NCBI GenBank assembly: GCA_023055425.1
Contig: JALGPY010000010.1
Span: forward strand, 51,931,665 to 51,995,664
DNA: 64,000 nt
Source of the DNA: Linanthus parryae
Lineage: Eukaryota > Streptophyta > Magnoliopsida > Ericales > Polemoniaceae
Direction: 5' to 3'
Shown piece after piece: positions 32,453 to 44,689 of the stretch (its first letter is position 1; every line of letters begins with the position of its first letter). The notes under the pieces are model-generated. The model did not search any database. It had not been told where the DNA came from and saw only the letters and a list, made by a program, of their open reading frames with translations. The translations under genes and the position numbers were made by a program.

Positions 32453-34010
32453 TGTTGGAATTTTGCCCTAGAGGCAATCAATTAACTGTGACATTTATGG
32501 ATTTACGATTCATTATGTTATCGATATAGAGATATGTTAACATGAATGAAGTCCTTAGAATATAAGTGTTATATTCTTAAATGTCCCTAGTCAATTATAA
32601 TGATTAATAGAACAATCATCTATAGACTAGTATGGGGTTGGATTGATATGGAGATATCATGATCCAACACATGGGTATGCATTAGGAGTAATGGCATACT
32701 GGATTGACCCATCTCCGAGAAGGCTACATACATGTTATGTTAAGTCACAAGCGCTTCTCGCGGTGCAATGGTATTGTCATCCTTAAACTTGAAGTCACTA
32801 GATCATCTAGTTGTGGATTATTGTGATTTTGGTAGCGTCAAACGCTACACCGTAACTGGATAGTTATAAAGGCGTGTACTGGATACAATAAGAAGCAAGC
32901 TTAGAGATCGTAGTGGACGTAGATAGAATTTGTCCCTCCCACATAACGGGAGAAAATATCCTAGGCCACTCGAGGGATAGTGCTTATAAAATGTCTGGCC
33001 AGACTCAAATAAATCAATATAGGATATTGATGTTATTTGCACGAATAAGGCTATTCCCAGGATCGAGAAACTATGGATTGGATATACGAGTGTGACTTGT
33101 ATGTCTCGTGTCCAATCCGGATATTGGGACGAAGGGATGAGACAAATACTTGCACAAGGTTTGTCATGATGACTATTCTATTTGTTGGCTAGAATGGATG
33201 TCTTGCTAGAGGCCGCTCCATATTAGTAAATAGTTACTACCAACTAAATAGAACCTATGGGGTCACACGCCATATAGAGATGAACTAGACTCGGGAATTA
33301 ATTAATATGATTAATTAATTAGAAGGATCAAATCGCAACAACTTGCTAACTTAGTAGGACTAATATGCAATTTGGACTAATCCATGTATAGACATGATTA
33401 CGATATGCCAAGGTGGACTAATTCATGTAGAGACATGATTATTATTAATTTGCAAATAGAACTAATCCATGTATTGACATGATAAGGACTATTTTGCAAA
33501 AGGGACTAATCCGAACTTGAGTAGGATTAGGAGAGGTTCTTTATGTAGTAGGACAAGGAGTTGTTGGACTATATAAAGAACACTCCTAGCTTATTTTTCT
33601 CTCTAGACACACCACACATCTATATGATAGAGAAGGAGAGAATAAAGCAAGGAGAGAGCAAGTCCCAAAAGGGGCCGAACCCCCCCTTGGGATTGCAGCC
33701 CCCTACCCGTCGGCCCAAAGGGTGCCGCCCCACCTTTGGCACTCCATTGTTGGCGATTTCTTCTTCCTCTTCCATTCTTCCTAGCTAGCAAAAGGGAATT
33801 GGAGGGTCTAGATCTCACCTCTAGGCGTGGATCAACCGTAGAGACGTGACACAATTCGCGTTTGAATTCATCAAAGGAGAAACCCTAAGGTATGTTATTG
33901 ATTTCTTCCCTTACCATCGTTATGTCTCTTGACTTGTGATCGTTGGAGGGTTTTGCATGGTTTATGATTGTTTGTGTTTCCGTTAAGCATCCATGATACA
34001 AAACCCTACA
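32453..34010 (+). repeat. 5' LTR of copia-1
   Basis: TGTTGGAATTTTGCCC...AACCCTACA. TATA box TATATAAA at 33570-33577 followed by a C/T-rich leader with a G/C-rich stretch (33670-33740). Confidence 0.88.
33570..33577 (+). promoter_or_regulatory. TATA box of copia-1 LTR
   Basis: TATATAAA; the same in the 3' LTR at 40202-40209. Confidence 0.7.
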
Positions 34011-34011
34011 G

Positions 34012-34024
34012 TGGTATCAGAGCC
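34012..34024 (+). other. primer binding site of copia-1
   Basis: TGGTATCAGAGCC, one base after the LTR end; complement of initiator tRNA-Met. Confidence 0.9.
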
Positions 34025-37000
34025 ACAGGTCGTAGAGCATAAACGTGGTTTATGTGTTACGTTTTAGTTGTTTTACACCTTTAATTGATTGTTTATCGCG
34101 TAAAACAAGACAAATCAAGCATAGGATGCAATTTGTCAATAATCTATCATAACAAGATCAAATTCTTTCATTGGATGCATGACTTAGTGAGTTTGAGAAA
34201 TTTTAGGATCTTAGATCTAGGGTTTGGGCATCCTTGGGGAAGAAGGAGTTCTTTCCATACAAGGAAACAACCAAACTTGGGCACCAAGCAAGGAAGTTGT
34301 TTTGGAAACAACTCCCAAAGGAGGTTCGGCCCCCCTAGGGGACCGCCCCTCCTTGCTTGCCGCCCAAGCAAGGCCGCCCTAGGGGTCGGGGCAGCCCTAG
34401 CCCGCGGCCTAGCTGCGTGGGCTAGGGGCCGGCTGGCTCTAGGGCTTTGCGGTTCACCTTTTTGGGCCCGGGCAATTGGATTGTTGGGCCCATGGACCAT
34501 TTTAACCCTAGAATATCCTAAAATCAATTAAAATTGACCAAGCGCGTTAAAATTGGATTTTAACTGTTTATGTGCAATTCGCATGGTGATTGGTTATGGC
34601 CTTAGGATGTGGTTTGATGTGGATGTTTTATTTTGTGGTTTGGTTTTACGGCCTGCGGGCTGATCAATTAATTGTAATAATTAATTAGGGTTTTATGGCC
34701 TGCGTGCCATTTTTTTCTCAACTTGTGAGATTTATTTTATTCAGTATAGAACTTAGCTAGAGCTAGATAAAGTAGATTGTTAGCCAAGATTGGAGAAAAG
34801 AAGCCCAAAGCCAAAAGAAGCCACAAAAGATGGAGCATGGAGCATGGAGCATTCCACATAACTATGAAGGATGGACCAAAAGATCAAGACGCATGGAGAT
34901 GTGTTTGCTTTTAGGGTTCATAGATAATTCCATTGGCTTGGAATTATCTTAGTCTAGAAAAGCCATATCCACATCACGTTTAATTTCTGTTTTGTGGTTG
35001 TTTACTTTATTGTCTTATTATTTTGTGGTTGGTGTATGAATGATGCATGCAATTAGGATAATAAGATAATTAGACAACCCGGATCTATTATTTGGAGTTG
35101 TGCCCAAACTCAAATAGATAGATTAGTTGATATTGATCAACAAAACAATTAAAAATTGAATTTTAAAAATCCCTCAAAATTCAAATATTGTGTTCTTGCC
35201 TTCTCGTTATTTAAACACTCATTATCATCATTATTTATCAAGTTCGTGCGTGCCAAAGCATGGCGACTTGGTTCATAATGATGGAATGCGATGGCACGTA
35301 ACAATGTGCAATTGTTTAAATAAGAGGTTGAACACAAGTGGGCTATTAATATGATTAAGAAACCTAGAGGCAATCAATTGGAATTATCCATATGGATGGA
35401 TAAATAAGGAGTTATTTTCCTGATTGAACCAAGAGTTGCATATGGGATGCAATTGGAATTGTTCCTAACTAAAGTAGTCAAATTATGGGTGACTTGCCAA
35501 AGCAAGCTCATAAGGAGATGAAACATGGATCTTGGCCCACTAGAAAATATAAGGATGTTTTTCGCATTAATAAGGGTTATTAATCCGTAGAAAAATAGTG
35601 GGAGCTATGTTTAAAAATTTAAATCCTTGTTAAATATAGTTAAACGTCACAAACCTTGCAGAATCCTATTATGTTGAATACCCATGGCATTAAACAAATA
35701 AAAACGCGACTTTATCTTTTTCTAGACTGGTATAAAATTGAGAATTGTTCTCAAATAAAAGAGAAATTGTTGTACATCGTAGAACATAAAGTTCTCTTCC
35801 TACCAACTGCCAAAACACACTAAAACCTATGAAAGGAACACCAAAGAATGGTTCTTTGGTTATGACTTGCTCCATGTTAGCTGCCATGAACTCTGAGCTT
35901 TGGAGGAAAGAAGAGAGACATGGAGAAGTATGATATGATCATACATTGAAAGAAGCTCTTTCAAAAGGGCGAGCTAGACATGAAAAGTTTGAAGTGTTGC
36001 TCCACTTTGGGTTAAGCAGATACACTATTTCAATATCATTGAACCATTAGTGAATATGCATTATCTATGAGATAGATTGAGAGTAAACGTTTATTCACCC
36101 AAGTGGACCAAGAATTGCATTGGATGCAATTATAGTTTTGTTTTAAAAGTTGATTTACTCAATATGATTGAAAGATCACTAAACAAAACACTCATAATGG
36201 GCATGGGCAAAGCTGTTAATGGTTAACAGCATGGGTAAGGGCAAATGGTTTGCGCCGACCCCATGAGTATAAAGCAAGCCTGTTGCTAAAACCAATGTGC
36301 CTTGGAGTCCCATAGGTGGTGTAGAGGAAGAGAGGCTACCCAAAGTACCTGGAAGTAAGTAATAAAGGAATTATGAATTCCGATTTGGGTATTTTGTTAT
36401 AGAAATCAATGTGTCTATCTCATCATCATAAGTATATGATACTAGATGAGGATATCACATTTATGGAAGTGTGGAGGATCTCAAGAGACAAAGACAATTG
36501 GATAAGGAAGAAATAATCCTACACATGGGGCTATGAAGCAAAGGGTTGCTGAAATAGCCGTAGGGAATTATTTCTACCTCTATGAATTTGTTCATGAATT
36601 AGAAAAAAGTGATTATGACCCTGCTATGAGTAGGACCATTTTCATAGTTTCTTGTATGGACAAGAAAGCTCCTTATCATAATAAAGGACAAATGTTGATC
36701 CATTTATTATGATATGCATTATTGTAATGCAATTTTGTCTAAAAGGATTGTATATCCTTGATCATGATAATTTCATCTATAACATTAAATACCAAGAAGT
36801 TTGCATATTATGATATGAACTTCACTTATCTTTAGCATTATCGTTCATGCCTCATAAATAAGAGATACATATCTAGAACTCCATGAGGATGGATTTCTTG
36901 AACTCATTTGATTATTGAATCATATGAGACATGTAAGACTTATTAGGCAAAGATATGATCTTTTGGGAATCATACATATTGATGTATGAAGGCCGCTAAG

Positions 37001-39084
37001 CACAAATGCTAAAGATGGTTTTCAATACTTCATCATATTTACTGATAGGATCAGAGAAATATGGATTTGTGTATCTTAGGAAGAAACAAATCAGAATCAT
37101 TTGAATTGTTCAAAGTATTCAGGAATGAAGTAGAGAACCAGCTTGCCAAAAGTATTTAGACTCTACGATTGGATCGTAGAGGAAAGTACTTGAGCCAAGA
37201 GTTTGACAAGAATCTATGGGAGTATTGGATATGATCCAAAACTCGCTCCACCTAGAACGCCACATGGGTTTGACATGTCTAAGAGGAGATTTCGGACCTT
37301 GTAGGACATGGTTCGGTCCATGATGAGTCAAACAGAACTTCCAGTTTACTTTTGGAGGCTATGTTCTAATTACAGCAAATTTCGCCCTTAACCTTGTTCC
37401 ATCAAAAACAGATTATGAAAAACACCATATGAGATATGGACTAGGAAGTGTCCTAGTATGTCATTCATAAAGATTTGGGGTTATGAAGTTTATGTAAAAG
37501 AGTTTACAAATAAACTTGGACCCAAGTCGGATAAATGTTTTGTGGAATATCAAAAGGATATTATTTCTACAACCTAATCAAGAACAAACTGTTTGTTTCT
37601 CGAACCACAGTTTTCTAGGTAGAGATTGTCTCTAAAAGAAACAGTGGTAAGACAGTAGAACTTGAAGAAGTTCAAGAACCACAACATAACATTGATCCTT
37701 TTGGTGGAACATGAGCAGGATCACAAGGTGTTGTGGAGCAACCTACTCAGATAACACAAGAACCTCATAGGTTAGGTAGGATATATCGAGGGACTAGAGA
37801 AATAATGATTTCTCATAACCCGTGATATATTGCTCATTGAGATGAGCCTACAACCTATGAGATGGACACGTGTGGGCCATACTCTCAGAAATGGCTTGGA
37901 GCCATGAGATACGATGTGGAATCCATGTATACCAACAAAGTATAGACTTTGATGGAACCACCTGAAGGGTAGGACCCATAGGGTGCAAGTGGGTTATGAG
38001 AAAACCAACATGGATGGTAATATGATTACCTTTAAGGGAAAATTGGTAGGAAAGGGATATCATGTGAGGTCATAGTATAGACTATGACAAAATCTTTCCC
38101 CAATTGTGATGCTTAAATCCAGTCGCATCTTGCTTGTAGCAATCTATTTATAGATTGGATTAAGCTTCTAGGAGTTGGACTATTCGAATTGATGATGTAA
38201 TCAAAGGAGTTTGGTTCCATCAAAATTGAAGATGAGACTTGTGTCTACAAGAAGGTTAGTGGGAGCACAGTTATGTTTCTGGTCTTGTATGTGGACACAT
38301 ACTTAATCATTGGGAATGTTGCCCCTACTTGGCAGTATTGCGTAGATTGACTAGAGAGTTGACTTTCTAATGGTAGACTTATGCGAAGCAACTTGTGAAG
38401 ATCTATTGAGGTAGATCAAGAAGGTTGTATAGCTTGGGTCATAGTACATAAATTGACAAAGGTGTTGAAATGGTTCAACGTGAAATGAATATTGATTCTT
38501 ACCCATGTCACGTGGAATTAGTCTTTTGAAGGCTAATTGTCTTTCCAAATAGATTGGGAATGGACCGTATGAATTAGATTCACAAGATACGCCATGGAAT
38601 GTACTAGGCCAGATGTGTCATAAAGCATGACACAAAGATACCAGTCATATCCGGGTGAGGGTCACTGGATAAATTATCAAGATTATCCTTTAGTACTTGA
38701 GAAGCACTAAGGATGAATTTTTGATAAATAGATGATATGAAGAGTTTGCTGTAAGGGGTTACGGTGATGCGAACTTCAAATCTGACAAAGAAAATTTCAG
38801 ATTATAAGTCGAGTTTTATGTTCTGCCCTGGTGGGAGCGACTGTGAGCTGGAAAGGTTCCAGGCAAGATTCAGTCACTGATTCTAACATAGAGGACTGAG
38901 TAAATTAATGCATGAGATGCACTTACTCAAAATATTCAATCTCAATCAAATTGTTGATGGAGGAGATGTGAATATTTGCAAGGTGCCAGCATATGTCTCG
39001 CCCCTACGCAGTGGAAGCGTAGAAGGCCGCGCTAGATCAATAAGCATATGATGCAGGAGATTGACTCTAGTGCAAGTGGGAGAC
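34025..39084 (+). pseudogene. decayed copia-1 leader, gag and pol
   Basis: The first kilobase is an untranslated leader that also occurs, reversed, in copia-2 (17332-17787, 60466-61375); it has a very G/C-rich block at 34320-34480. Beyond it, frame-shifted remnants of Gag, integrase and RT can be read (WVYKTKTDMDGN-like at about 38010), with stops throughout. The purine tract AAGTGGGAGAC (39074-39084) is intact. Signals for copying are kept while all protein coding is lost. Confidence 0.75.
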
Positions 39085-40642
39085 TGTTGGAATTGTGCCC
39101 TAGAGGCAATCAATTAGCTGTGACATTTATGGATTTACGATTCATTATGTTATCGATATAGAGATATGTTAACATGTATGAAGTCCTTAGAATATAAGTG
39201 TTATATTCTTAAATGTCCCTAGTCAAATATAATGATTAATAGGACAATCATCTATAGACTAGTATGGGGTTGGATTGATATGGAGATATCATGATCCAAC
39301 ACATGGGTATGCATTAGGAGTAATGGCATACTGGATTGACCCATCTCTGAGAAGGCTACATACATGTTATGTTAAGTCACAAGCCCTTCTCGCGGTGCAA
39401 TGGTATTGTCATCCTTAGACTTGAAGTCACTAGATATTCTAGTTTTGGATTATTGTGATTTTGGTAGCGTCAAACGCTACACCGTAACTGGGTAGTTATA
39501 AAGGCGTGTACTGGATACAATAAGAAGCAAGCTTAGAGATCGTAGTGGACGTAGATAGAATTTGTCCCTCCCACATAACGGGAGAAAATATCCTAGGCCA
39601 CTCGAGGGATAGTGCTTATAAAATGTCTGGCCAGACTCAAATAAATCAATATAGGATATTGATGTTATTTGCACGAATAAGGCTACTCCCAGGATCGAGA
39701 AACTATGGATTGGATATACGAGTGTGACTTGTATGTCTCATGTCCGATCCGGATATTGGGACGAAGGGATGAGACAAATACTTGCACAAGGTTTGTCATG
39801 ATGACTATTCTATTTGTTGGCTAGAATGGCTGTCTTGCTAGAGGCCGCTCCATATTAGTAAATAGTTACTACCAACTAAATAGAACCTATGGGGTCACAC
39901 GCCATATAGGGGTGAACTAGACTTGGGAATTAATTAATATGATTAATTAATTAGAAGGATCAAATCGCAGCAATTTGCTAACTTAGTAGGACTAATATGC
40001 AATTTGGACTAATCCATGTATAGACATGATTAGGATATGCCAATGTGGACTAATTCATTTAGAGACATGATTAGGATTTATTTACAAATAGAACTAATCC
40101 ATGTATTGACATGATAAGGACTATTTTGCAAAATGGACTAATCCGAACTTGAGTAGGATTAGGAGGGGTTCGTTATGTAGTAGGACAAGGAGTTGTTGGA
40201 CTATATAAATAACACTCCTAGCTTATTTTTCTCTATAGACACACCACACATCTATATGATAGAGAAGGAGAGAATAAAGCAAGGAGAGAGCAAGTCCCAA
40301 AAGGGGCCGAACCCCCCCTTGGGATTGCCGCCCCCTACCCGTCGGCCCAAAGGGTGCCGCCCCACCTTAGGCACTCCATTGTTGGCGATTTCTTATTCCT
40401 CTTCCATTCTTCCTAGCTAGCACAAGGGAATTGGAGGGTCTAGATCTCACCTCTAGGCGTGGATCAACCGTAGAGACGTGACACAATTCGCGTTTGAAGT
40501 CATCAAAGGAGAAACCCTAAGGTGTGTTATTGATTTCTTCCCTTACCATCGTTATGTCTCTTGACTTGTGATCCTTGGAGGTTTTTGCATGGTTTATGAT
40601 TGTTTGTGTTTCCGTTGCGCATCCATGATACAAAACCCTACA
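39085..40642 (+). repeat. 3' LTR of copia-1
   Basis: 1558 bp, same length as the 5' LTR, about 2-3% different in the part compared. Confidence 0.88.
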
Positions 40643-40647
40643 AAAAG

Positions 40648-40969
40648 CCCCTTACTTGGGTGGAAAAGATATCTATCATGCTAGGGTTAAGGTGAAAAAT
40701 CTACCGACTCCTGCCCCCTCTGGAGAATTGTTGACATTGACCCCGCCTACCAATGCAGCCACGTTAGAGTTAATCGACTCCAAGGATGTGGTTATGTTAG
40801 GAATTGAAAATGGGTTTTTCTCTCATACTGCAATTTCTACTCAAGCGTTTGTCCAAAAGTTGGACTTCATGGATGAGTGGATTGACCATATATTGAGATG
40901 ATTAAGAAGAAAGAGGCGAAAGCTAAAGAGAATAAGAAAGAGGTGAGATACAAGAAGAAGATTCGGAAG
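40648..40969 (+). pseudogene. antisense gene of X: first coding exon, 3' piece
   Basis: It continues the frame of 32374-32452: YLGGKDIYHARVKVKNLP, then a Leu/Thr-rich part and MDEWIDHI. A one-base shift near 40895 breaks it. In the shifted frame a Lys/Glu-rich segment (EMIKKKEAKAKENKKEV) runs to a splice donor AAG|GTATCT at 40970. No domain recognised. Confidence 0.55.
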
Positions 40970-41042
40970 GTATCTCAAACAAACTTATCTTCTTCGTACT
41001 TTAGCTCTTGCAATATTTGTTGAACAGTTTGTTCTTTCGCAG

Positions 41043-41632
41043 ATGATGACACAGAAACCATCAGCGGCCTCCTGGCCAAGAAAAAGAAGAAAACCAAGGG
41101 TTCTCACTCTAGCGTTTCCAGCGAAGCCATAGACGAAGATATCCTTGCTGAGTCTGAAAGAACGGCTGCGGAAGCCGCAGAGAGAAGGAGAAAGCGAGAA
41201 GAAGATGAGATCGAGCTCATAAAGAGGAGAATTTTGGAAGAACAACATGTTGATGACTTGGTGCCGCAAGTTGATGATTTAGATGCGGCTGCTTTGGAAC
41301 AAGCTCGAGAGGACTTTGAGGAGATCGTAGGTGGCAAAGAAGGTGATATTTTTAACCTTGCTGGGACTTACCAAGAAGTGATTATTGGTGCGTTAAAGCA
41401 TGGCTTATCAAAAGCTGATATTCGCCGATGGCTAGTAGGCAAGTGTGGTGAACCCTCAGGTAATCATTCAAGCAATGTTTGTAAACTAGGCTTAGTAACC
41501 CAATCATCATCGTAACAAGTTTCTTCGCACCCCAGGTCACGCCAACCTTAAAGATGTGCTTAATGAAGATACCCTAGTAGGATATGGTGTCGCATCTTTA
41601 ACATATGATGAAGGTGCTGCGATCCCACCTAA
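41043..41632 (+). pseudogene. antisense gene of X: middle exons
   Basis: After an intron (40970-41042, GT..AG), the exon 41043-41459 reads DDTETISGLLAKKKKKTKG, then a long charged, helical stretch (AAEAAERRRKREEDEIELIK) and LKHGLSKADIRRWLVGK. A second intron (41460-41535, GT..CAG) leads to an exon at 41536-~41632 (HANLKDVLNEDTLVGYG). Intron sizes (73 and 76 bp) and borders are normal for plants. Function unknown. Confidence 0.55.
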
Positions 41633-41719
41633 GTGTGGAGGTGCTCGCTTTTGATCTTATCAAAATAACAGAACACTGTAATACAAGTTACCTTACTATT
41701 TTCATGTCTTGTATCGCAG

Positions 41720-42851
41720 GCGATGCTGAAGAGGATGTGCCAGAACAAAGAGGTCAGCCCCCTGCTTCTTATGCTCCAGAGCGAAGCTCTCACGTTGAGA
41801 AGCCCGTCGTAGCTACTGAGTATGGTGGAGAGCCTTTGGAGGATATCATCGAGGTTTCTGATGATATCGAAGCTGACACCGTGCTAATAGAAGAAGATGC
41901 TGATGCTGCAGTTGAGGAAATGGAAACAGATGATGTTGGAGCTGAAGTTCATGAAAATGAGCAGGTCGTGGAAGACATAGCATCACATGCAAATGTTGAT
42001 GTTCAAATGAATTCTCCCGAACCACAAGAGCCCCTCGCAGCCGAAGAAGTTCCTGGTCGAGCAGCAGCTGCTACTGTTGCCATTCCTTCAACAAAGGTAG
42101 CTTCTAGAGGTTCCCCAAGAATGGAGTTTTTGGAGCTCGCAAGTTGGAGCTGCTCTCGAACCTGTTGCGGCCTATACTCTCCCTGCCAACTATGATGAGC
42201 TCGAACTCGCGGCTGACAGACGAGCCATGCAGCAAGGGCATGCTTCGGCTTTTCCAGCAATGCGCATTCCTTCGTTGCGTGAGATCCTTGAGGGGACTGG
42301 CATTTTATCTTCTTTTGCATTCCACACCTTCGTTTTAAAGCTTTTATGCTCTAAACTTGAATCAATTTTTGCTAGGAATAAAGCAAGCCGATGTGGACTG
42401 GCTGATTCAGATGCGCCTCTCATACCCTTGGTCATTCGTGAAATCTCTGGAGATAAAGCCGTATGACATGAGGCTTTTCTTGACAGAAGCCATCTGGATT
42501 CTGGAGCAGTTGTCTGTGGCCACTCCTGTGACCATTTCTCCTAATAGTGCGCAGCTGCTCTTCAGCACATGCAAAGGGCTTCAAGCTAAAGTTCAAGGCA
42601 AGCTAGGCTTTGGGTATCTTCTCAACATGATCACCCAAATTCTCGCAGCTGTGAATTTGAAATGCGGCTTCCACAACCTCGCATCTGAGAGGCGGAAGGT
42701 AGATGAACAAAGGCAGAAGGATGAAGAAGTTGTCAACATTTTTCATGCGATGAATGCCAAGTACGAACAGCTGAAGCGAGAAGTGGACCAAGTGAGAGAG
42801 GCATCACTCTCGTTTTCTCCAGAAGACCCTTTGATCAAGGATTTATTTTAA
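41720..42851 (+). pseudogene. antisense gene of X: 3' exons
   Basis: The acceptor ..TATCGCAG (41719) opens a very acidic exon (EVSDDIEADTVLIEEDADAA) that shifts frame near 42125 and goes on as LPANYDELELAADRRAMQQG to about 42340. The last exon follows TTTTGCTAG (42375): IKQADVDWLIQMRLSYPWSF, later a coiled coil (KVDEQRQKDEEVVNIFHAMN..EVDQVREA), stop at 42849-42851. Composition and layout resemble the gag-like or helical extra ORFs reported on the antisense strand of Tat-type elements. At least two frameshifts mean it is no longer functional. Confidence 0.55.
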
Positions 42852-43226
42852 AAACAAAAATATTTGTTTAAAACAAAATATTATTGTAATCCTAGTGCTT
42901 CTCCCCCTTTTTTTATCTGGAACTCTATGTCCCATTTTGCCCTTTTGGGGATTTGCACAGATATCTTGATGCGTATCAATTATGACGTCACATGGTGACG
43001 TATCTGCCTTGATTTTTGCGTAATGATTTATTATATAGGCACGATTTCCTTGGAAAGCCCATCCTTATTATGACCTTCCGTCATTAATTTGGGCGTGCCA
43101 CCGAATCGTCATAGCCTTTAGTAGGGTAATTGAATTTTACCTCTTTTGAATTGTAAGTAATTGATTCTTACCCGTTTTCCAAGCTTTTCTGACTGAGCTA
43201 GGGAACTAAAGAGTCCTCCTAAAGTC
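42852..43226. other. region between antisense genes of X
   Basis: Non-coding. It contains TGACGTCA (42983-42990), a perfect bZIP/CRE palindrome, and another TGACG at 42996-43000: an as-1-like pair about 230-240 bp upstream of the TATA box at 43227. Confidence 0.45.
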
Positions 43227-43234
43227 TATATAAA
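43227..43234 (+). promoter_or_regulatory. TATA box of second antisense transcription unit
   Basis: TATATAAA, 36 bp upstream of an ATG at 43270 that opens a 115-codon ORF. Confidence 0.45.
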
Positions 43235-43269
43235 CCTTTCCTCTTGCTGCTTGGGTTCTTCATTCGAAA

Positions 43270-43617
43270 ATGTGGCTTGCCACGAGTCCTTACGACTGCT
43301 GGCTTCAATGCTTATCTTTTGTTGGTTCATGGGAATTTCAAGTTGTGAAATCTGAGTTTGTGCCTTGTGCCATAGAAATAGCCCCCAAGATCTTCTTTAT
43401 AAAGCTTACTGATCTTTATGACCACTTTGAAGAAGATATACATAATACCTCACGTTTGTATGAAGATTCTTCTTCGTCTATTATGTTTGCAGGTCGTATC
43501 TCCGGCTGCCTTCCGGCGAGGTGCAGTTCCATACTGACCTTTTTACCGACTCGTAATGAATGGAGTGTTTCTCCTCTAGCTTTCCTAGAGGATAACTATT
43601 TGCCTCCACGTTCTTGA
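43270..43617 (+). CDS. hypothetical ORF in element X (antisense)
   Basis: 115 codons starting MWLATSPYDCWLQCLSFVGS, with a plausible TATA box 36 bp before the start. An intron acceptor-like TTTGCAG at about 43492 inside it suggests the real gene may be spliced. No domain recognised and no relative in the window. It could be the first exon of a second extra gene of the Tat-like element, or chance. Confidence 0.3.
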   Translation: MWLATSPYDCWLQCLSFVGSWEFQVVKSEFVPCAIEIAPKIFFIKLTDLYDHFEEDIHNTSRLYEDSSSSIMFAGRISGCLPARCSSILTFLPTRNEWSVSPLAFLEDNYLPPRS

Positions 43618-44137
43618 ACAAGGCGTGACGAGCCATGGCGCTCGTCTCCGTGGACAATAAGCTTTCTGCCCCAGGAGTTGTTCTCCACTTGTTCTTCACC
43701 GCCGCATCCGCCTGGACATGGGGTTCATCTGGCACATCTCTTGGGCAGAAGACCAGTCAAGAGCCTTGTTCAGATTTAAGACCTCGACGATAGCGTCGCA
43801 TAGCTTTTGTTAGGTCCAGTAGGCCGTTCGTTTTATAGTAAGAATTTTCTTACTATAAACTTTTGCTCGCTGTTATCTAGACAGATAAGTTGTAAGTCAT
43901 TTTGACTGTTAATGAAGTGTATCGTAGCGTTTGCTGTTTTTGTTTGATACAACAAATTGTAATATCACATGCATGTTGGCTATAAAACAAGTTATGTTTC
44001 TTTCGCCTTTTGCATTTGGATATTTGCCTGAATAATTGCTTTTTTTCTCAAGCTGATAAGTTTTGCGTCGCATGGGACGTTAGTGCTGTAGTTTATTATG
44101 AAACAGATAGGCTTATAGATAAATTTAGATCATTTGT
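43618..44137. other. non-coding part of element X
   Basis: No recognised gene. Isolated words of the following tandem repeat (CTGTTATCTAGACAGATAAG at about 43871) show the array once reached further. Confidence 0.4.
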
Positions 44138-44418
44138 GCCATCTTGGCAGATGGGCTTTGGATCGCATGGGATCGTGTATTATGGCTGCTATCTAGGCAG
44201 ATAGGCTTTAAGATCACTTAAGATCGTATTTGAACATTGCTGTTATCTTGGCAGATAGTCTTTTGAACGCATAGGATCATATATTATGGCTGCTATCTAG
44301 GCAGATAGGCTTTTAGATCACTTAAGATCGTGTTTGAGCATTGCTGCTATCTCGGCAGATAGGCTTTCGATCGCATGAGATTGCATATTAAGGCTGCTAT
44401 CTTGGCAGATAGGCTTTT
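44138..44418 (+). repeat. tandem repeat, 50/54-bp alternating monomers
   Basis: GCTGCTATCTNGGCAGATAG-type monomers start at 44184, 44239, 44289, 44343 and 44393 (spacing 55, 50, 54, 50), with a diverged one near 44138. The alternation gives a ~104-bp dimer. Each monomer has its own small inverted pair (CTATCT..AGATAG). Confidence 0.7.
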
Positions 44419-44479
44419 GTTGTAAATAAACAGAGAAGTAAATAAAATGATAAGGGACGACTAAGGTAATAAAATTCTT

Positions 44480-44585
44480 CTCATATGGGAGAATTCTATT
44501 ATTATAAGCACCCTCATATAGGAGAGGCAAAATTACAAGTCCCTCATATGGGAGAGGCAAGCTTACAAGTTCCTCATATGGGAGG
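44480..44585 (+). repeat. tandem repeat with CTCATATGGGAGA
   Basis: Four copies at 44480, 44513, 44543 and 44573 (period 30-33 bp), next to the integrase remnant of element X. Confidence 0.6.
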
Positions 44586-44689
44586 AAACAACGCATGAAT
44601 CTATCAGAGTAGTAGACATACTTTTCAATAGACATTGTAATCCGATGTATGTAAAGAGATAGAGGTTAAGGATAATACTTATTAATCCA

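Larger units (their letters stand above)
32453..40642 (+). mobile_element. copia-1, complete frame but decayed interior
   Basis: LTRs of 1558 bp each (32453-34010, 39085-40642) with target duplication aaaag (32448-32452, 40643-40647). Initiator-tRNA-Met primer site at 34012 and a purine tract before the 3' LTR. The interior still reads as a Tork/Angela-type copia pol when frames are changed often: integrase-like text at about 36900-37620, RT-like text at about 37850-38330. No ORF over 75 codons exists there outside the G/C-rich leader. The LTRs differ only about 2-3% in the 440 bp I compared. Confidence 0.88.

Noticed and set aside
34085..34531. 148-codon plus ORF and 119-codon minus ORF
   Set aside because: Both cover the G/C-rich untranslated leader of copia-1 after the primer site. 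The region is not open in the copia-2 copies.
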